DNA of 64,000 nucleotides from Patella vulgata (GCF_932274485.2 NC_065884.2:30461540-30525539); one strand, 5' to 3'; shown: positions 22,901-35,384, counted from the stretch's first letter. Translations and numbers: made by a program. The notes: a model not told the origin generated them from the letters alone.

Positions 22901-25900
22901 TGTCCCCCGCCGAAATTCCCAAATAAATAGATGACACATATTAATTAATCGCACATCTATTTTTTTTCAAAAGTATCGAGCAATCAAACTGATTATCAAC
23001 TATACACTAAGTTTCACTCGCTATCAGATAGAATCAAAGTTATCTTGTCCGAAAGCATCGACCAATGAAATTGCTTATCTCTGCTTAGCTTTAGCTTGAT
23101 GTGTTAATCATTAAACTCAGTCAAGACGAACATATACATCAAGTTTAAACATTCTACCTCAATTAGAAGCAGAGTTGTTATGTTCCAAAGTCTTGACCAA
23201 TCAAAATACATATTGCTCCTTAGCCTAAGCAGACAATTCTCATCATCGAACTTAGTCAAGGTATTGATGTAATGAAACTATACATCAAGTTTCATCATTC
23301 GCACTTACTTAGTACAAAGTTATCGTGTCCCAAAGTATCAACCAATCAAATTGCTTATCTCTACTTACCATAAGCAGAAAATGCTCATCTTCGCACCCTA
23401 TCAAGGCATTGACCCCATAAACACCTACACCAAGTTTGAACATTCTAGCTCAATTAGAAGGAGAGTTGTTGTGTTCCAAAAAGTGTGACGGACGGACAGA
23501 CAGACAGACGAACCAATTTTAATAGTCCCCTGCTTTCTTCGAAAGGCGGGGACAATAACATTACATATTTCTAGGTTGTCAGGAAACGTACAGACCACAT
23601 TACCCCAGTCCGGGAAATGTCAACCCATGTAAATACGAGGTTCACCAACCAAATTCTAGTATCGTGATCATGACATGCGCTGCAGGAACTAGATTCATTT
23701 CTACAACTTGTTCGTGTAGCAGCCATGCTCGGGAAGAGGAAACGTGCCCCGATGATCTGATAGGTAAGCTGAATATATGATGAAATTATTTTAAGTTGAT
23801 TGATTCTAATAAAAGTCCTTAATCATATCTTACCTTGGTAATATGACCATTACCATGCCAATGGTTTTTTTTCACTTATGGACCTCCTCAAACAAAGGGT
23901 AGTGGTGATTGTTGATAATGGCTTCGTAAGAACTAGTGGAAGTGTTCAAAAGTAATGAATACTGGAATAGTACCATAATGGTAAGGTCTAAAGATCTATA
24001 CACAAGTCGAATCCCCGGTTGTACATGACAAGGAGTAGGGTCGCCTGTCCAACCTCGTGGGTTTTCTCTGGGTCCTCCGGTTTCCCCCCACTGTTAAAGA
24101 CCCCTACGCGCAAGCGAATTATTGAAATAAAATTGAACCATATGTTAGTCCCGAAATGACCTGGTTTGTGTCGAGTGGACGTTAAACCCCATTTCTCTCT
24201 CTCTCTATACACAAGATTTATTACAAAATGTGATCTGAGTCTACCTATCTATAATAGGTACAACCCATCGTTACTCTATCATTGTATCCTAATAACTACA
24301 TTCATTTACTTTGATTTATTACCAAAAGTTAAATTTGATATGAATGCATGTAATATTCCTGGTACTCTTTTTAAATTATATTTTAAGTAAATCCATGTGA
24401 TCCCTACTTCGACCTTAATTTTGGTAGTAACCAAATAAAAGACGTTGCTGGAGGAGCTTGGATAGAGAACTACAAATTCGTTCAGGTAACTGGTGAACGA
24501 GCTACATTCAAGGGAATTAACCAACAACGTCTTTACAGCAATCGTTTCTCAAACGTCGACTTCGGTCTACCATTGGCTATTAAATTGAGGTACCGAGATA
24601 CAGTTAATCAGAACAAAATGGCCGTATTGAGCACTGGTGGCTGTAAACAACGTCGTGGAATTTACATAGCGGCCGGTAACGGACTTGTTACTATCGGAGT
24701 CGTAACAGTAACGAAAGGCTACAACACACCTTTGGAATCATCTGTAAATACACCCGTAAGTACCACTACTACGAACATTGGCTAAACTGACAATCTAAAC
24801 TTCTCAAAAACTATATTATATCCACTTCGGTAGTGCATAGTAAATATTGTATTGTATTGTGTTGTATTGTATTGAAACTCAGTATTATCCATTTATTGGT
24901 TTAGAGTTCACATCAAATTTCAAAAATACAAAATTATTTATCTAATTCAGGGTATTAACCAATGGAAGGAAGTTGTATTATATTATAATGGAACTACTTT
25001 ATCTGGTGCCGTAAGAAACCCGGATAACGGCCAGGTCACACTAATTCCAGCTCAAAGTAATGTCGATTTTCAAAGTAAGCTACTTGATCTTAGAACGGCA
25101 AACTTAGAAGTAAAGACAAACAAAACAGATAGGTGGCACACTTACGTACCTCTTCAGAAATGGAGTAGTCCAAGGCTACCCCTTAATAACAGTGGGTTTA
25201 ATTATCCAAAATGTAGAGAAATAATCCAAATGCCCTGCCAATTCAGAATATTGTGCTTTCGGAAATGGTCGCTATGTTTGCCTGCGTATACAACTCTTTT
25301 AAGGAATGCCACTAATTAGTCATGCAAGCCACTTGATAATTGTGTCGACCACTTACTATCTGCGGAAAGTAATAAAATGGTAGAAATGGTTCCACTACTG
25401 ATAACTTTTGTCTTTTTTTTCGTGGAGTCTTTCACACAAAATTAACGAGATATATTAACTGAATATTACAATGCAAGACCCCAGTATATCAGTAGGTCAC
25501 CCCTCAAACGTCTATAGCCCCAGATCCCCACCGTTCTAAAATTCATGACTGACCACCGGAGCATTATCATTCATAATAATTAATCATTAATGTGGGTTTC
25601 TATGTATATGTTATAAGCAAATTCGTAAATGTATTATTATTAGGAACCGCATTTACTTTCTAGGAATACTGGCGGTAGAGGGAGCTCTTCAACTTGGTTA
25701 CGCCCATGATAATAATTTCCCAGGATTCGTCGGTGATATTGACGATGTAAGTATATTTTCAGTCCATCTGTGGCTTCTGTTATAAAGATTTTCACCAGAG
25801 TAATTATTTTCAGTATCATTCTGAAGATATCCCAAACATTTTATCCTTTTAAAACGAGAAATTTTACAAAAGAGACACTTTAAAGACTACCACACGGTTA

Positions 25901-26373
25901 ATTTTGATTACCATGCATGTGTTATTTCGAATTTCTACTATTAAGGACTGTATTACTCGCAATCATGAGGGCCAACGTAGGCCCGAAGCATTGAAAAGGG
26001 TTTATTTTTCTACCTGGTCATAAGAAGGACGTCCGACACAATTTTATTTTTCAACGAAACGTATGATTTTTTTCGAAAGATGGTGTGGCAAGGGGCGCCA
26101 ACTAGTAACGTTCTCGGGCGATGTATACACATGAAAGCTCAGCGGTTAGGGTATTGAACGGTCTACAAAATAATCCGTGTTCGCCAGGCGGGAAAAAACT
26201 TAATCAATTTCGATCATATGATCATCAAACAATACTCGCGAGATGGCAGGAAGGAACAGACACGCATACGACTTTTTCTACGTTAAAACTTTATTATTTA
26301 CTTGTGTTTCATTTTTTAGGTGAAAATCTGGATCGCCTGCACATCTGTAACCCAAGCTCAAGATTTCCTTTAA
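19954..26373 (+). CDS. Gene B: complete Pif/BMSP-like protein (signal peptide, VWA, chitin-binding, LamG)
   Basis: Coding exons: 19954-20023, 20257-20859, 21791-22003, 22351-22545, 23575-23763, 24388-24755, 24951-25074, 25664-25746 and 26320-26373. All have AG/GT borders and compatible phases; together they give 632 residues and a stop. Residues 1-23 form a signal peptide (MNIYLCYTLAILACLNSEIY). VWA is at about 26-220. Two six-Cys peritrophin-A-like chitin-binding domains follow (HPTSCRRYIQC, FWNQKLMNC; then CGFYFNCTN, CVPSNTC), then a Cys-rich third domain (NPCKYEVHQ, TCSCSS). The LamG domain ends GFVGDIDDVKIWIACTSV. This order is that of Pif and related secreted shell-matrix proteins, which tie chitin to calcium carbonate; the role here is inferred. 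The VWA metal site is incomplete (Asp34 and Ser36 kept; Asn38, no Thr, Pro for the last Asp). A noncoding 5' exon is likely. Poly(A) signals: 26610 and 26619. Confidence 0.88.
21240..21315 (+). mobile_element. SINE family 2 tail, decayed
   Basis: AGCCCAGTTAGTGCAGAAAC, then GATGTTAAACCCCATTTCAT, is a 3' tail of SINE family 2 in gene B intron 2. Confidence 0.65.
22901..23554. mobile_element. Non-autonomous element with TGTCCCCCGCC ends and internal 150-bp repeats
   Basis: Starts TGTCCCCCGCC at 22901 and ends with the complement GGCGGGGACA at 23545-23554. Inside are about four diverged units around ACCAATCAAATTGCTTATCT, AGTTTCATCATTC and AGAGTTGTTGTGTTCCAAA, then GGACGGACAGACAGACGAAC near the right end. 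A tandem core plus an ACGG-like microsatellite resembles pearl-type elements, but the inverted ends suggest a separate family. It sits in gene B intron 4. Confidence 0.65.
24007..24204 (+). mobile_element. SINE family 1, 5'-truncated, with target-site duplication
   Basis: Flanked by the direct repeat CTATACACAAG at 23996-24006 and 24205-24215. It starts within the B box (TCGAATCCCCGG), runs through ACAAGGAGTAGGGTCGCCTG and TTAGTCCCGAAATGACCTGG, and ends in a CT-rich tail. The intact duplication suggests a young insertion. It lies in gene B intron 5. Confidence 0.88.
26126..26205 (+). mobile_element. Possible tRNA-like SINE head
   Basis: AAGCTCAGCGGTTAGGGTAT resembles a tRNA A box, and GTGTTCGCCAGGCGGG about 40 bases on could be a worn B box. 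No body or tail is recognisable. Low certainty. Confidence 0.3.
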
Positions 26374-26553
26374 AATTAAATATAAGTTATAAACTTTTAA
26401 AACCGCTGGGCATTTTAAAATGTTGTCATTCATCTATATATGCATCTACTATATGTCGATTTCTTTAAAAAAAAAGATTTAAATTATATATTTACGTAAT
26501 ATTTATATAAAATGATTTTGACAGCATGTCGGAAACTATCCATAATGCTAGTA

Positions 26554-26586
26554 AGGTTGTATGTATGAAGTTCATACATACAACCT
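26554..26586. promoter_or_regulatory. Near-perfect hairpin in the predicted gene B 3' UTR
   Basis: AGGTTGTATGTATGAA, one base, then its exact complement TTCATACATACAACCT. The 16-bp stem ends 23 bases before the first AATAAA (26610). It could affect 3'-end formation or mRNA stability, or could be a short transposon footprint; function is not shown. Confidence 0.5.
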
Positions 26587-27029
26587 ATGAACAACACAGG
26601 ACTTTAAAAAATAAATCCAATAAAAGCCGAATTAAATCTGATATGATTGTTGTTTTTTTTCTTTTGTGGATTTGGGAATTATATATATCACAAGTATTTT
26701 TTTAACCTCGGCCACGTCCATGAATGAATCTATCTAAATTGTTTTATGAACCATGCTTATGTCGACCAAGACACGAAAAACCGGCCAATACTGTTATCTT
26801 ATTTCGCTTACCATCAGAGATCGTTTAAAACTGATAAAACTAGTTGTCTAGGGCCGGTACTAGGACCAGTACTAGGGCCAGTTTTGGTGACTGAAGCCCC
26901 CTAAAGTTCACGTTATCAGTCAAGCTGAATTGTAAACCGGATCTTGGTAATTTATGTTATCATAAACATTGTGGACAGTTTCACAGAACATATCCATTAA
27001 AATTTATATGTAAGTGTATGTGGTCTCTG

Positions 27030-27402
27030 TCCATATTTCACATTTTGGTTAAAACGAAGGGTCTATGACCCAAGGAATTGCGGTTCGATGCGCACCAAAT
27101 CGAACTTAACCAAGATATTTTGATTCTGTACATAGACTTGAAGTTGCATCTAAATTGTAGCGTCTAGAGGGTCCACACCCTTAGTATATGTATTACGTGC
27201 TTTGTCACTATTTTTGCGTGTGGTTGGGGCAATTTTAACGGGACGTTTCGGTCCAAAATCGAACTTACCCGAATATATTTAACGTTTCATCAAAATCGGA
27301 TGAAAATTGGCACCGCTAGAATGTCCAGAAGAAACAAATGTGAATGGACGTCCAGACAGGGGCGAAGACATAATACACCCACATGAAAATGTGGGCGTAT
27401 AT
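27030..27402 (+). mobile_element. Pearl/Helentron-like element fragment (3' end)
   Basis: Contains one worn unit (TAGCGTCTAGAGGGTCCACA), ATCAAAATCGGATGAAAATT, GGACGTCCAGACAGGGGCGA, and the terminal hairpin CCCACATGAAAATGTGGG at 27380-27397. It shares these with the longer copy ending at 37264. Confidence 0.6.
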
Positions 27403-27404
27403 GG

Positions 27405-28757
27405 TAGATGTAAACGTTGTAGTTCTTAGTTACAGCCCTTATCATTCACCGATAATGATCGCCCGAAAGTAATCTGTTTATTGGAGACTATGTGTTAATT
27501 ACAGACTAATTTAACCGAAAATGCAGTTAAGGATTCTTTTCCTATGCCCCGTTCGTTAGATTTACCATCTGGGTGGAATGGATCGTAATGGATAAAAAGA
27601 CCAGCCCACAACGACTCAATTGGGACTATTTGAATTTAGACGTATGTCGTTTGTTATATGTAATGGATCTGGATATTTTCAACGCTGAATTAATGCCATG
27701 TTTTAAAGATTTATTAATATATTTAGATGTTCTAATAGTGTTTGCCAGATCCCTTTCTGACCATGTTAACTCAAGTATAGTTTCACTACATAACATAAAC
27801 GTTTCTGTTTATAGACAAGATGCTTTATAAAGAGATAAATGTGCAATTAATTAATGAGAGTCATCAGTCTGAACGTTGGTTTTTCTTTATAGGCCTTGCT
27901 ACAGATTTCATCAGAGTATCACGTCTATATAGGTTATACAACGTGATTCTGTCCTTTTCACAAAGTAGGGTGTAACCTAGCGAGACAATGTAAAGTTAAT
28001 ATCACACACCACTTTTATGTTGGTGAATATGTGAACAATATATCTTTGTCAATAAAAAGGATACTTGTGAATTAAATAAAAGTCTCACCAGAGTCATCCC
28101 TCTTAGTCCACATTATTTCAAAAGAGTAGAATTTACAATTATTATGAAAGGACATGATCAAATAAGTATTTATCCTTTATGAAATGTATGATTTTACTAT
28201 TAGTTTTCATTGTGATTCAATGTGAATTATCACAGATAACTCAATACATTAAATGATATTTAAGAAAAACTATATTTTGGAATAATGGGGTCAATCAATT
28301 CAAATTCAGTTGCATTAAATAATTCAACAAATGGTTACCAACCGGGCAAACCTTAAATCAAATTAAACAGTCAGTCATATAGTTAAAATTCCAAAATTTG
28401 TCACAACTTCATATTTCATTCTGAAAAAAGATAATTCAAATGAATTAGTTTATGACGAACTGCGGGAACACGTTCATGCATTAATGAAATTTAATGACGG
28501 CAAATTAAATGAAAATCATCATCACAAACTAAATTACGCCTATAAATAAGCGGCGGTAGTGGAGTTGGCAATAATCCACCACATGGACAGATCGAGAAAA
28601 GGAGATCTTGACACCGCCAGCACCACCCTCCTAAAACTTACTGATAACTGGATACATATTTGACCAGATACACTTGGATAACATGTAAACATATATCATA
28701 GCCCAAAGGTGTTAAATGGGTACCATCGCTGCGAAAAATGTAGGGATTAGACGTCAG
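27405..28757. other. No recognised gene; isolated TATA-like motif
   Basis: AT-rich sequence. TATAAATAAG at 28541-28550 followed by a GC-richer stretch resembles a core promoter, but only a very short open frame (from 28584) follows and no exon is recognisable. Confidence 0.3.
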
Positions 28758-29723
28758 TTTGGTATGTTACTCTGAATAGACGCATTGCATAAAACTTGCC
28801 AAATGTTTTTATTGTATATTTGTGACCACATCTCCAACTTTACCTGAGCACCCCCACACCTGGTTGAATCATTCACACTACAACATCAGCGGCATGCCAC
28901 GACTCACGACAGCTCAGAGGAACCAGTCGCTTGGAAGACTCGACGTTGGCCACACTGCCCAAGGAGTTGCCAATCACTTCCAGGTCAATGTTCGGACCAT
29001 CTACAGGCTTCAGCAACGCTTTCGGGCCACCAACACCACGGATGATCGCCCCGAAATGGTAGACCAAGTGTTACCACAAGGCGACAGGACCGCCATGTTG
29101 TGCGACAGCATGTGCAGAATCCCTTCACACAGGCATCCGAGACAGCACGTCAGACAGTGGGAACACACGGAAAACCCATCAGTACCGACGTCTCACCAGA
29201 GAGAACATCCATTGCCGTAGACCTTACCGTAGACCGATCCTCACCCCTCGCTATTGACGTGAACGTCTACAGTTTGCCCAACAACACCAAAACTGGCGAC
29301 ACACGCAATGGACAATTGTTCTGTTCACAGATGAGAGTCGGTATTGCGTATCAACTGCAGATAGCAGGACCAGAATATGGCGTCGACGTGGCCAGCGTTA
29401 TTCTGACCAATGTGTCATGGAAGGAGACTCGTGGGGAGGTCCAAGCATAATGGTTTGGGGTGGAATCGGCCTGGACAAGAGAGTGGGTCCTGTGGTGTTC
29501 CAATTGAACATCTTTGGGATGAAATTCAGAGGAGACTTAATAACGTCGTACCAAGTGTGGTTCCAGGTGCCAATGGCGTTTATCAATCGTCTGGTCCACT
29601 TCATTTACACACGCTGCGCTGCTGTTATTGACACTATTGATGTATAGGCTGTGTACAGCCTCTAAACCTTCTCGTAATGTCTTGGAATTGTGATGAATTA
29701 ATCAATAATGTGTCAACATACTG
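28758..29723 (+). mobile_element. Tc1-like transposon, family 2, copy 2
   Basis: Plus-strand relative of the element at 4106-5418. The transposase start MPRLTTAQRNQSLGRLDVGH is at 28894 (open from 28822), followed by NHFQVNVRTIYRLQQRF; the catalytic-core region continues in other frames (29100-29450, 29417-29647: GDSWGGPSIMVWGG). The middle near 29495-29520 joins VVFQ directly to LNIFGMKF, so the segment with HDNARAH present in copy 1 is deleted. At least two frameshifts plus this deletion make it inactive. Confidence 0.82.
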
Positions 29724-29724
29724 T

Positions 29725-30455
29725 TTATGGAAGACCAAACAGCTCTTTATTCAGTGTTTTTATTCTTAGTGCTTAATTCATAGTCCTTAATTCTTATTTC
29801 TTCATTTGTTGTCGTATTTCGACATTTGTACACTAAAATTAACATTTGTATCTTAAAATCACTATTTGTTTTACAAATGAGACATTTGTCATATCAGATT
29901 AGTAAAATGTATTTTTGTTTAATTTAATTTTATTTTAATATGAAGATAAAATTTGTTTTACATTTCATCATAGAGATACAACGAAAAACAAATCCAGAAC
30001 AACAAATTTCTAAATACAAATCTCCAAATACAAATCTTGCAAAACATTACTCCAAAAACATTTCTTCAATAACATTTGTCCAAAAACATTTCTCGAAATT
30101 CATCAAACCGGAACATTATGACGACATGAGCGGAAATCAACCTGGTACACAATAAGTCACCATACAACATATATACAATAAGAAAAATCGCTCGATGACC
30201 GCGACTTTAGTGAAGTCATGTGCGTGCTCTCTCTCTCTCTCTCTCTCTCTCTTCTAAATCATGAATGTGCCAGTAAAATAGCTAATACTCGTATATTCAA
30301 AGAGCGATAGACAAATACTTTCCGGTGAATCATTATACTGCGAGCGTGCTTCCTTTGTGTTAGCTTGACGTATTTTAAGATTTCTTATGTTGGGGGGTGC
30401 GTAGCTCTAATACGTCGAAGCACACAGCGCTCTCACAATACTTGTTATTCAAGAA
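29725..30455. other. No recognised gene; CT microsatellite at 30226-30253
   Basis: AT-rich with loose ACATTTGT words (29820-29900). A (CT)n run at 30226-30253 may be the end of a lost SINE tail. No coding exon seen. Confidence 0.4.
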
Positions 30456-30459
30456 GCTT

Positions 30460-32640
30460 TAATCTATAAGAAACATAAGTACTAATTATTTGACGTCGAT
30501 CTGGGTTTATTAACGAATGAACATGAATAACACCAATAAAGATATATGAAATCATAATTAAAACATCATTTACAAATTATCTAGTAATGAATAGTTGAAT
30601 ATATAAAGTAAGCATATATTATGTGATCAAGTGCAATTGTAAGCTATTTCACATTATCATATTATGCATAAAAGAAACATACATTTATCAATAGCAAATA
30701 TAAAGTATTATCATATTATGTGAATAAGTATAGTAAACTATTACACATTATAATATTAGGAATAACATAAACATATATACTAAATGAATTATTAGGCGAC
30801 ACAATTATAAACTAACTCACCTATAAGAAACATAAGTACTAATTATTTGACGTCGATCTGGGTTTATTAACGAATGAACATAATTGTTCGTATTTCGTCT
30901 CTTATATTTATACCCAGTCGCTATCGCCAACTTAATATCTTAATAATAATTACACTAGAATTATTTGAACATATACATGATAAGGGTTAACCATATAATA
31001 CAAAATGTGATATAAATTAACATATTTACATTACTGAGACGTAACTCAAATATAGGTACATACTAAATCAATGACTAGGATGCATGTTAAGTAATATTAA
31101 ATTATTTTAAGATTGTTGTGTAGAAAAGGTAAATAGATAAGACAGTGCGTCCAGATTAGAACGATCAGGGTTCGGAGTAAAGATTAACTTATCCACTTTA
31201 AAGCAATTAATCAATTAAGATAAGTAAATACATGTATATCAAAATATGTACTATAACAACACCCCGTCGCCCCGAAAAACGCTTTTCTCCGTAAAAGCAA
31301 ACAATAATTCACACACAGTAGGTGTTTAAAATGATTATAGACTAATTCAATTAATGAAATAAACTTACAAAATATATCGAGACTAAGCATAATACTAAGT
31401 AATGGGCAATTTAAATATTGCAGGCAACAATTAACAACCCATTAGTTTTAAAATATAAAATACTGAACTTAATAGGTACATATAAATGAAACATTAATGC
31501 AACACTTCATATAATCCATGGTGAGACACTAAAATATTAGTAGCAAATGGTTGTGACAGTATTGTGCGAATACGTCGTGCCGAAAAAAGAGTCAGTTGAA
31601 TCGAAATTGGGATATTTAGCGATTGACCGGTGAACTTATTAGCAATTTTGAAATTTGTCCAAGTTATATGAAGTGAAGGTCTAATCATGTTTTGTACATA
31701 CAATTCAGTAATGGTCTCTGGTAGCATAAAATTCCAATAGGAAGGACATAATGACAGGGACATAACAGGGACAATTTCACACAATGAACCTGTTGTTAAT
31801 TCTAATAACAATATAGTATGAGAAGTTTTCTTTTGATATAATTTATATGAAATTATAACGAGGAGAATAATACAGATAATAGTAAGTATTAAAGGCACAT
31901 ATTCCAACATTAAAGGCACTAAGTTATAATTTACTCCAGGTTTTGGAGTGGTAAATGCATATTCGAATGAGGGTAAGCTACTGGAACGTACGTAGGGAGA
32001 TTTATGGAGAAGTAATATTAGTGCAGACAAGCGTCTTATTTTGGAGAACATCCATATAAAAGCGAGTAATGCCAGTACAGAAAATCCAAGTGCAATAACA
32101 GTTAAACCCGATGATAAACTCCAAAATGAAGAATTAACATTTATTTGACCATCTAATAGTGATTCAGTGAGACTCTGTAGAATAACGGCATTATTTTTAA
32201 TGCTATTGGACATTCTACTGAGACTTAAATGATCTTTTTGATCTTTAGCAATTATAGAATTAAATTTATGAGAATACATGTGGAAATTTGGTATAGTAAC
32301 TGGAATAGGTGTGTGAAAAAGTGAATGTGCCGAAATATTCTCAAGACGTTTATCGTCGAAAAATTGCTGTAGTAAGGCAAGATTGACAGGATGTAAAAAA
32401 GTGACTTTTTCTTTTGCAAACTGATTACATGTTCCTAAATGTGCTGGATAAATAAATTGAGAAGTAGTAACTGTACATAAACGAGGGATATTCATAAAAC
32501 AAAATGTGCAACCTTTATGAGTTTGCTGTCCGTGAGGACATTTTAAAGTTACATTTGGGGTGTTATAAATTAATACGCTAGTTGAGGAAATTGCGTAAAT
32601 TTTGGAATCCTGTTTTTCCAAGCATGGTTAATATGCATAA
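30460..32640 (-). mobile_element. Envelope-bearing LTR retroelement fossil, 3' part
   Basis: Minus-strand remnant of an LTR element. 32621-31494 holds a long open envelope-like stretch (375 codons): a Cys-rich outer part (LKCPHGQQTHKGCTFC, then CTVTTSQF), and two hydrophobic membrane segments near residues 168-195 and 234-262. A probable 3' LTR region lies to its left, with a G-rich tract near 31262 at its likely border, and contains a 58-bp direct repeat (about 30467-30523 and 30823-30880). Gag and pol were not found nearby, so the element as a whole is incomplete. Envelope stretches of this kind occur in some Metaviridae and BEL/Pao elements; the family is not fixed here. Confidence 0.55.
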
Positions 32641-32839
32641 TTTGCTTAGACTTGGGGGACTTGTTTAAATTACAGACGACTAAAGCTTGATTATCAACAT
32701 GTAGAATTACTTTTCGATGTATCAGAAACAAAGTCCACATTTGGACGTAATATGACGCATTAAGTCAGTAAATTGAAAATAACACCATTTGGTAGGGTGC
32801 TCAGCGCAGCGAAAATTTTGCCTATACAAAGTTGAACTT

Positions 32840-34950
32840 ACGAAGGCCCATTAGTGCCAAACAAAAAAAATATATTAATCCGTTTGAACGAATTAGTATC
32901 TCGTTTGAACGAATTAGTATCTCTTTTGAACGAATTGGTATCTCGTTTGAACGAATTAATTATCTCGTTTAAACGAATTAGTATCTAGTTTGAACGAATT
33001 AATATCTCGTTTGAACGAATTAGTTATCTCCTTTGAACGAATTAATTATCTCGTTTGAACGAATTAATTATCTCGTTTGGACGAATTAATTATCTCGTTT
33101 GAACGAATTAAGATTTTGATTGTACAGAAGCGTGTAAGGGACATGCAGAAATTGTGATCTTAACAGGTGTTTTAAGTAAGGATTATGTCATTTAATACAT
33201 AAGTTCTGTACTATTTCTAGCGTTACCGTCAGTAGAAGGAACTACATTTATGAGAAGGAGAATTAGTATAGAATATATTGGAAGTTATCCACGTTTTAAA
33301 AGCCGAATATGTTTAATGTTAGCCTGAATTAGGCACAATATCGTAGCGAAGTCATTGTTTTATGACATGTACGGTGGTTACATTCCGTGCATTGTCAAAC
33401 CTTCAAAGGCTAATTTTGTCGCTCAGAATAAAATAATTTGATGAAAATTTCAGTATATTCATTCCGCATTATCTTTTTGAACTATTATTACAAGAACGAC
33501 CAACTCTTTCTCTAAAACTTACATAATGTATCTTTAATATTGTAAAGACGTAGATTTGAAACGCACCCAATTAAGAAATAATTATGTCTTAGCTGAATTT
33601 TCGCTAGCTCAGTGAACAGAACTACAGGTATACGATTGTTTGTCAACGGGGTTTACATATTAATTGAACTTTGCAGTAAAGGATTATCCCAGAGTAAATT
33701 TAAACCTAGTGTTGACTGCGTTGCAATACAACGGATGTAAGAGGATTTGGGTGAGTTTTTAAGATAAAGGGGATGGGGGGGGGGTGTTAGAAGAAACAAC
33801 TAATTTGCGACGTATACTTTAATGGCGCGAGTCTTGTTAGAAAAGTCTGTAGTCCTCGGATGACACAAAAACTGTGGATGACATGAAAAACCCATGGAAT
33901 GCAGTAGCAGTATGCAAAACGAAGCAAGCGTAGTAATTGTGCCGAAACATTGCCCACATTGCACGTCTCATCCCTCCCACTAGGATCCCGTGTGGCAAAG
34001 CGACGCTGATGTTGGTCGACTTGCTCGAGAGAACAGGGGACGTGAAACCGAGAGCCGCTGAGGGGAACGATGGCTCAAGGTGAACCAAGAGGGAAATGCC
34101 TCCGTGTCGGCTTTCACCGGTAATCAAGCGTAGGGCGGTTAGAACAGCCGTTCCCCGCTTGTGCCAGCGTTCCCCTATGCAACCCCCGGCTTCAAGTCAT
34201 CTGTCCTATAGAGAAAGTTGACAAACGACACCGTCGCTTCCCCGCAAGGTTCCCTTGTGGGATGGATGCGACGTGCAATGCGATAAATTTCGTTTTGCAT
34301 GCTGCATGCGAAAATTAGTTATTTCTTTTAACACTCCCACCTCACCCCTCTATCTTAGAAACTCACCCAAATCCCCTTCCAAGGCAATCAACACTGGAAA
34401 TAAGTTCATCTGGCATAAATAACACTAATCCTTAATATGTAAACATCGGTGACAAGCAATCTTATACCTGTAGTGCTGTTCACTGAGCTAGTGAAAATTC
34501 AGTGAAGGCACAATCTTCCATTTTATTTCATAATTGGGTGCATTTCAAATCCACGTCCTTAATATATCATACATATACCTGTCGTAATGCCTGTTTAAGC
34601 ATATACATGTAATAAACAATGACTTCACTAGAATGGTGTGGCTAACCCAGGAAAACATTAAACAAATTGGATAATTTCCACGGTATTCTATACTAATTCC
34701 CCTTTTAACAAGTGTAGTAAAGAACCTACGCGGATTAAATCATATTATCTTTATTTGAAACACAATTTCTGCATGTCCCTTCCATGCTTCTGTAGGCTAC
34801 AATCGAAATATTAATTTGATGAAACGAGATAATTAATTCGTTCAAACGAGATACTAATTCGTTCAAACGAGATACTAATTCCTTCAAACGAGATACTGAT
34901 TCGTTCAAACTGATTAATTTTCTTTTTGTTTGGCACTAATGGGCCTTCAT
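32840..34950. mobile_element. Foldback element: 2.1-kb hairpin with subterminal tandem repeats
   Basis: The left half (32840 to about 34085) and the complement of the right half (about 34150 to 34950) align almost end to end: ACGAAGGCCCATTAGTGCCA at the tips; ACATGCAGAAATTGTG; GAATTAGTATAGAATA; GAAGTCATTGTTT; TTTCGCTAGCTCAGTGAACA; GATTTGGGTGAGTTT; and CATTGCACGTC near the centre. Each arm has a CTCGTTTGAACGAATTA array just inside the tip (32880-33108, 34818-34912), longer on the left. A near-duplication TTGAACTT/ATGAACTT flanks it (32832-32839, 34951-34958). No transposase is readable; the minus-strand open stretch at 34127-33837 has no recognisable domain. It resembles FB or Galileo-type foldback elements. 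Confidence 0.8.
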
Positions 34951-35384
34951 ATGAACTTGACACTGCGAATGTGCACGCTTCAGTGACTTGTCTCGACAAC
35001 ACTCAGCACATGAGTCTACGAGTCTATAAATAGTCATCGCACGTGAAATTCTCTACACATCTATCAACTATTACACAGACGTAAAAAATCTATTGTTGAC
35101 GATTCTGAATAGCAGTAACATTTAGCTTTTTGGTTATTACAGCAGCTTTAGATATTAAATTCCTTTTAATTTTTAAATTGCTTTATCATTAACTATACGG
35201 TTAGGAGCGGCATCTTTTGGTTTAGTACAAATAATGTCTCTGAAACACTCGGGTAAGGCAAGAACATGATACTAGCAGTAGTTTCATTTTACTTTTACAA
35301 GGTTCTTAGAACAATTATTGAGTTGCCTAACGTGCGTGTTTCTAAATTCAATTTCTTGTTCCAGCTTTCTGTTATGTTTCGTAA

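Noticed and set aside
26121-26468. A 115-codon open frame as a separate gene
   Set aside because: It overlaps the last exon of gene B in another frame and spans the intron; the gene B frame has correct phase and LamG homology.
28541-28550. TATAAATAAG as a gene promoter
   Set aside because: No exon or conserved open frame follows; AT-rich sequence makes chance TATA matches common.
32880-33115. CRISPR-like array of CGTTTGAACGAATTA repeats
   Set aside because: Units are joined without unique spacers, are mirrored at 34818-34912 in inverted orientation, and form the subterminal array of a foldback element.
33837-34127. A 96-codon open frame in the foldback centre as a gene
   Set aside because: No recognised domain, no splice context, and most of it lies in palindromic DNA.
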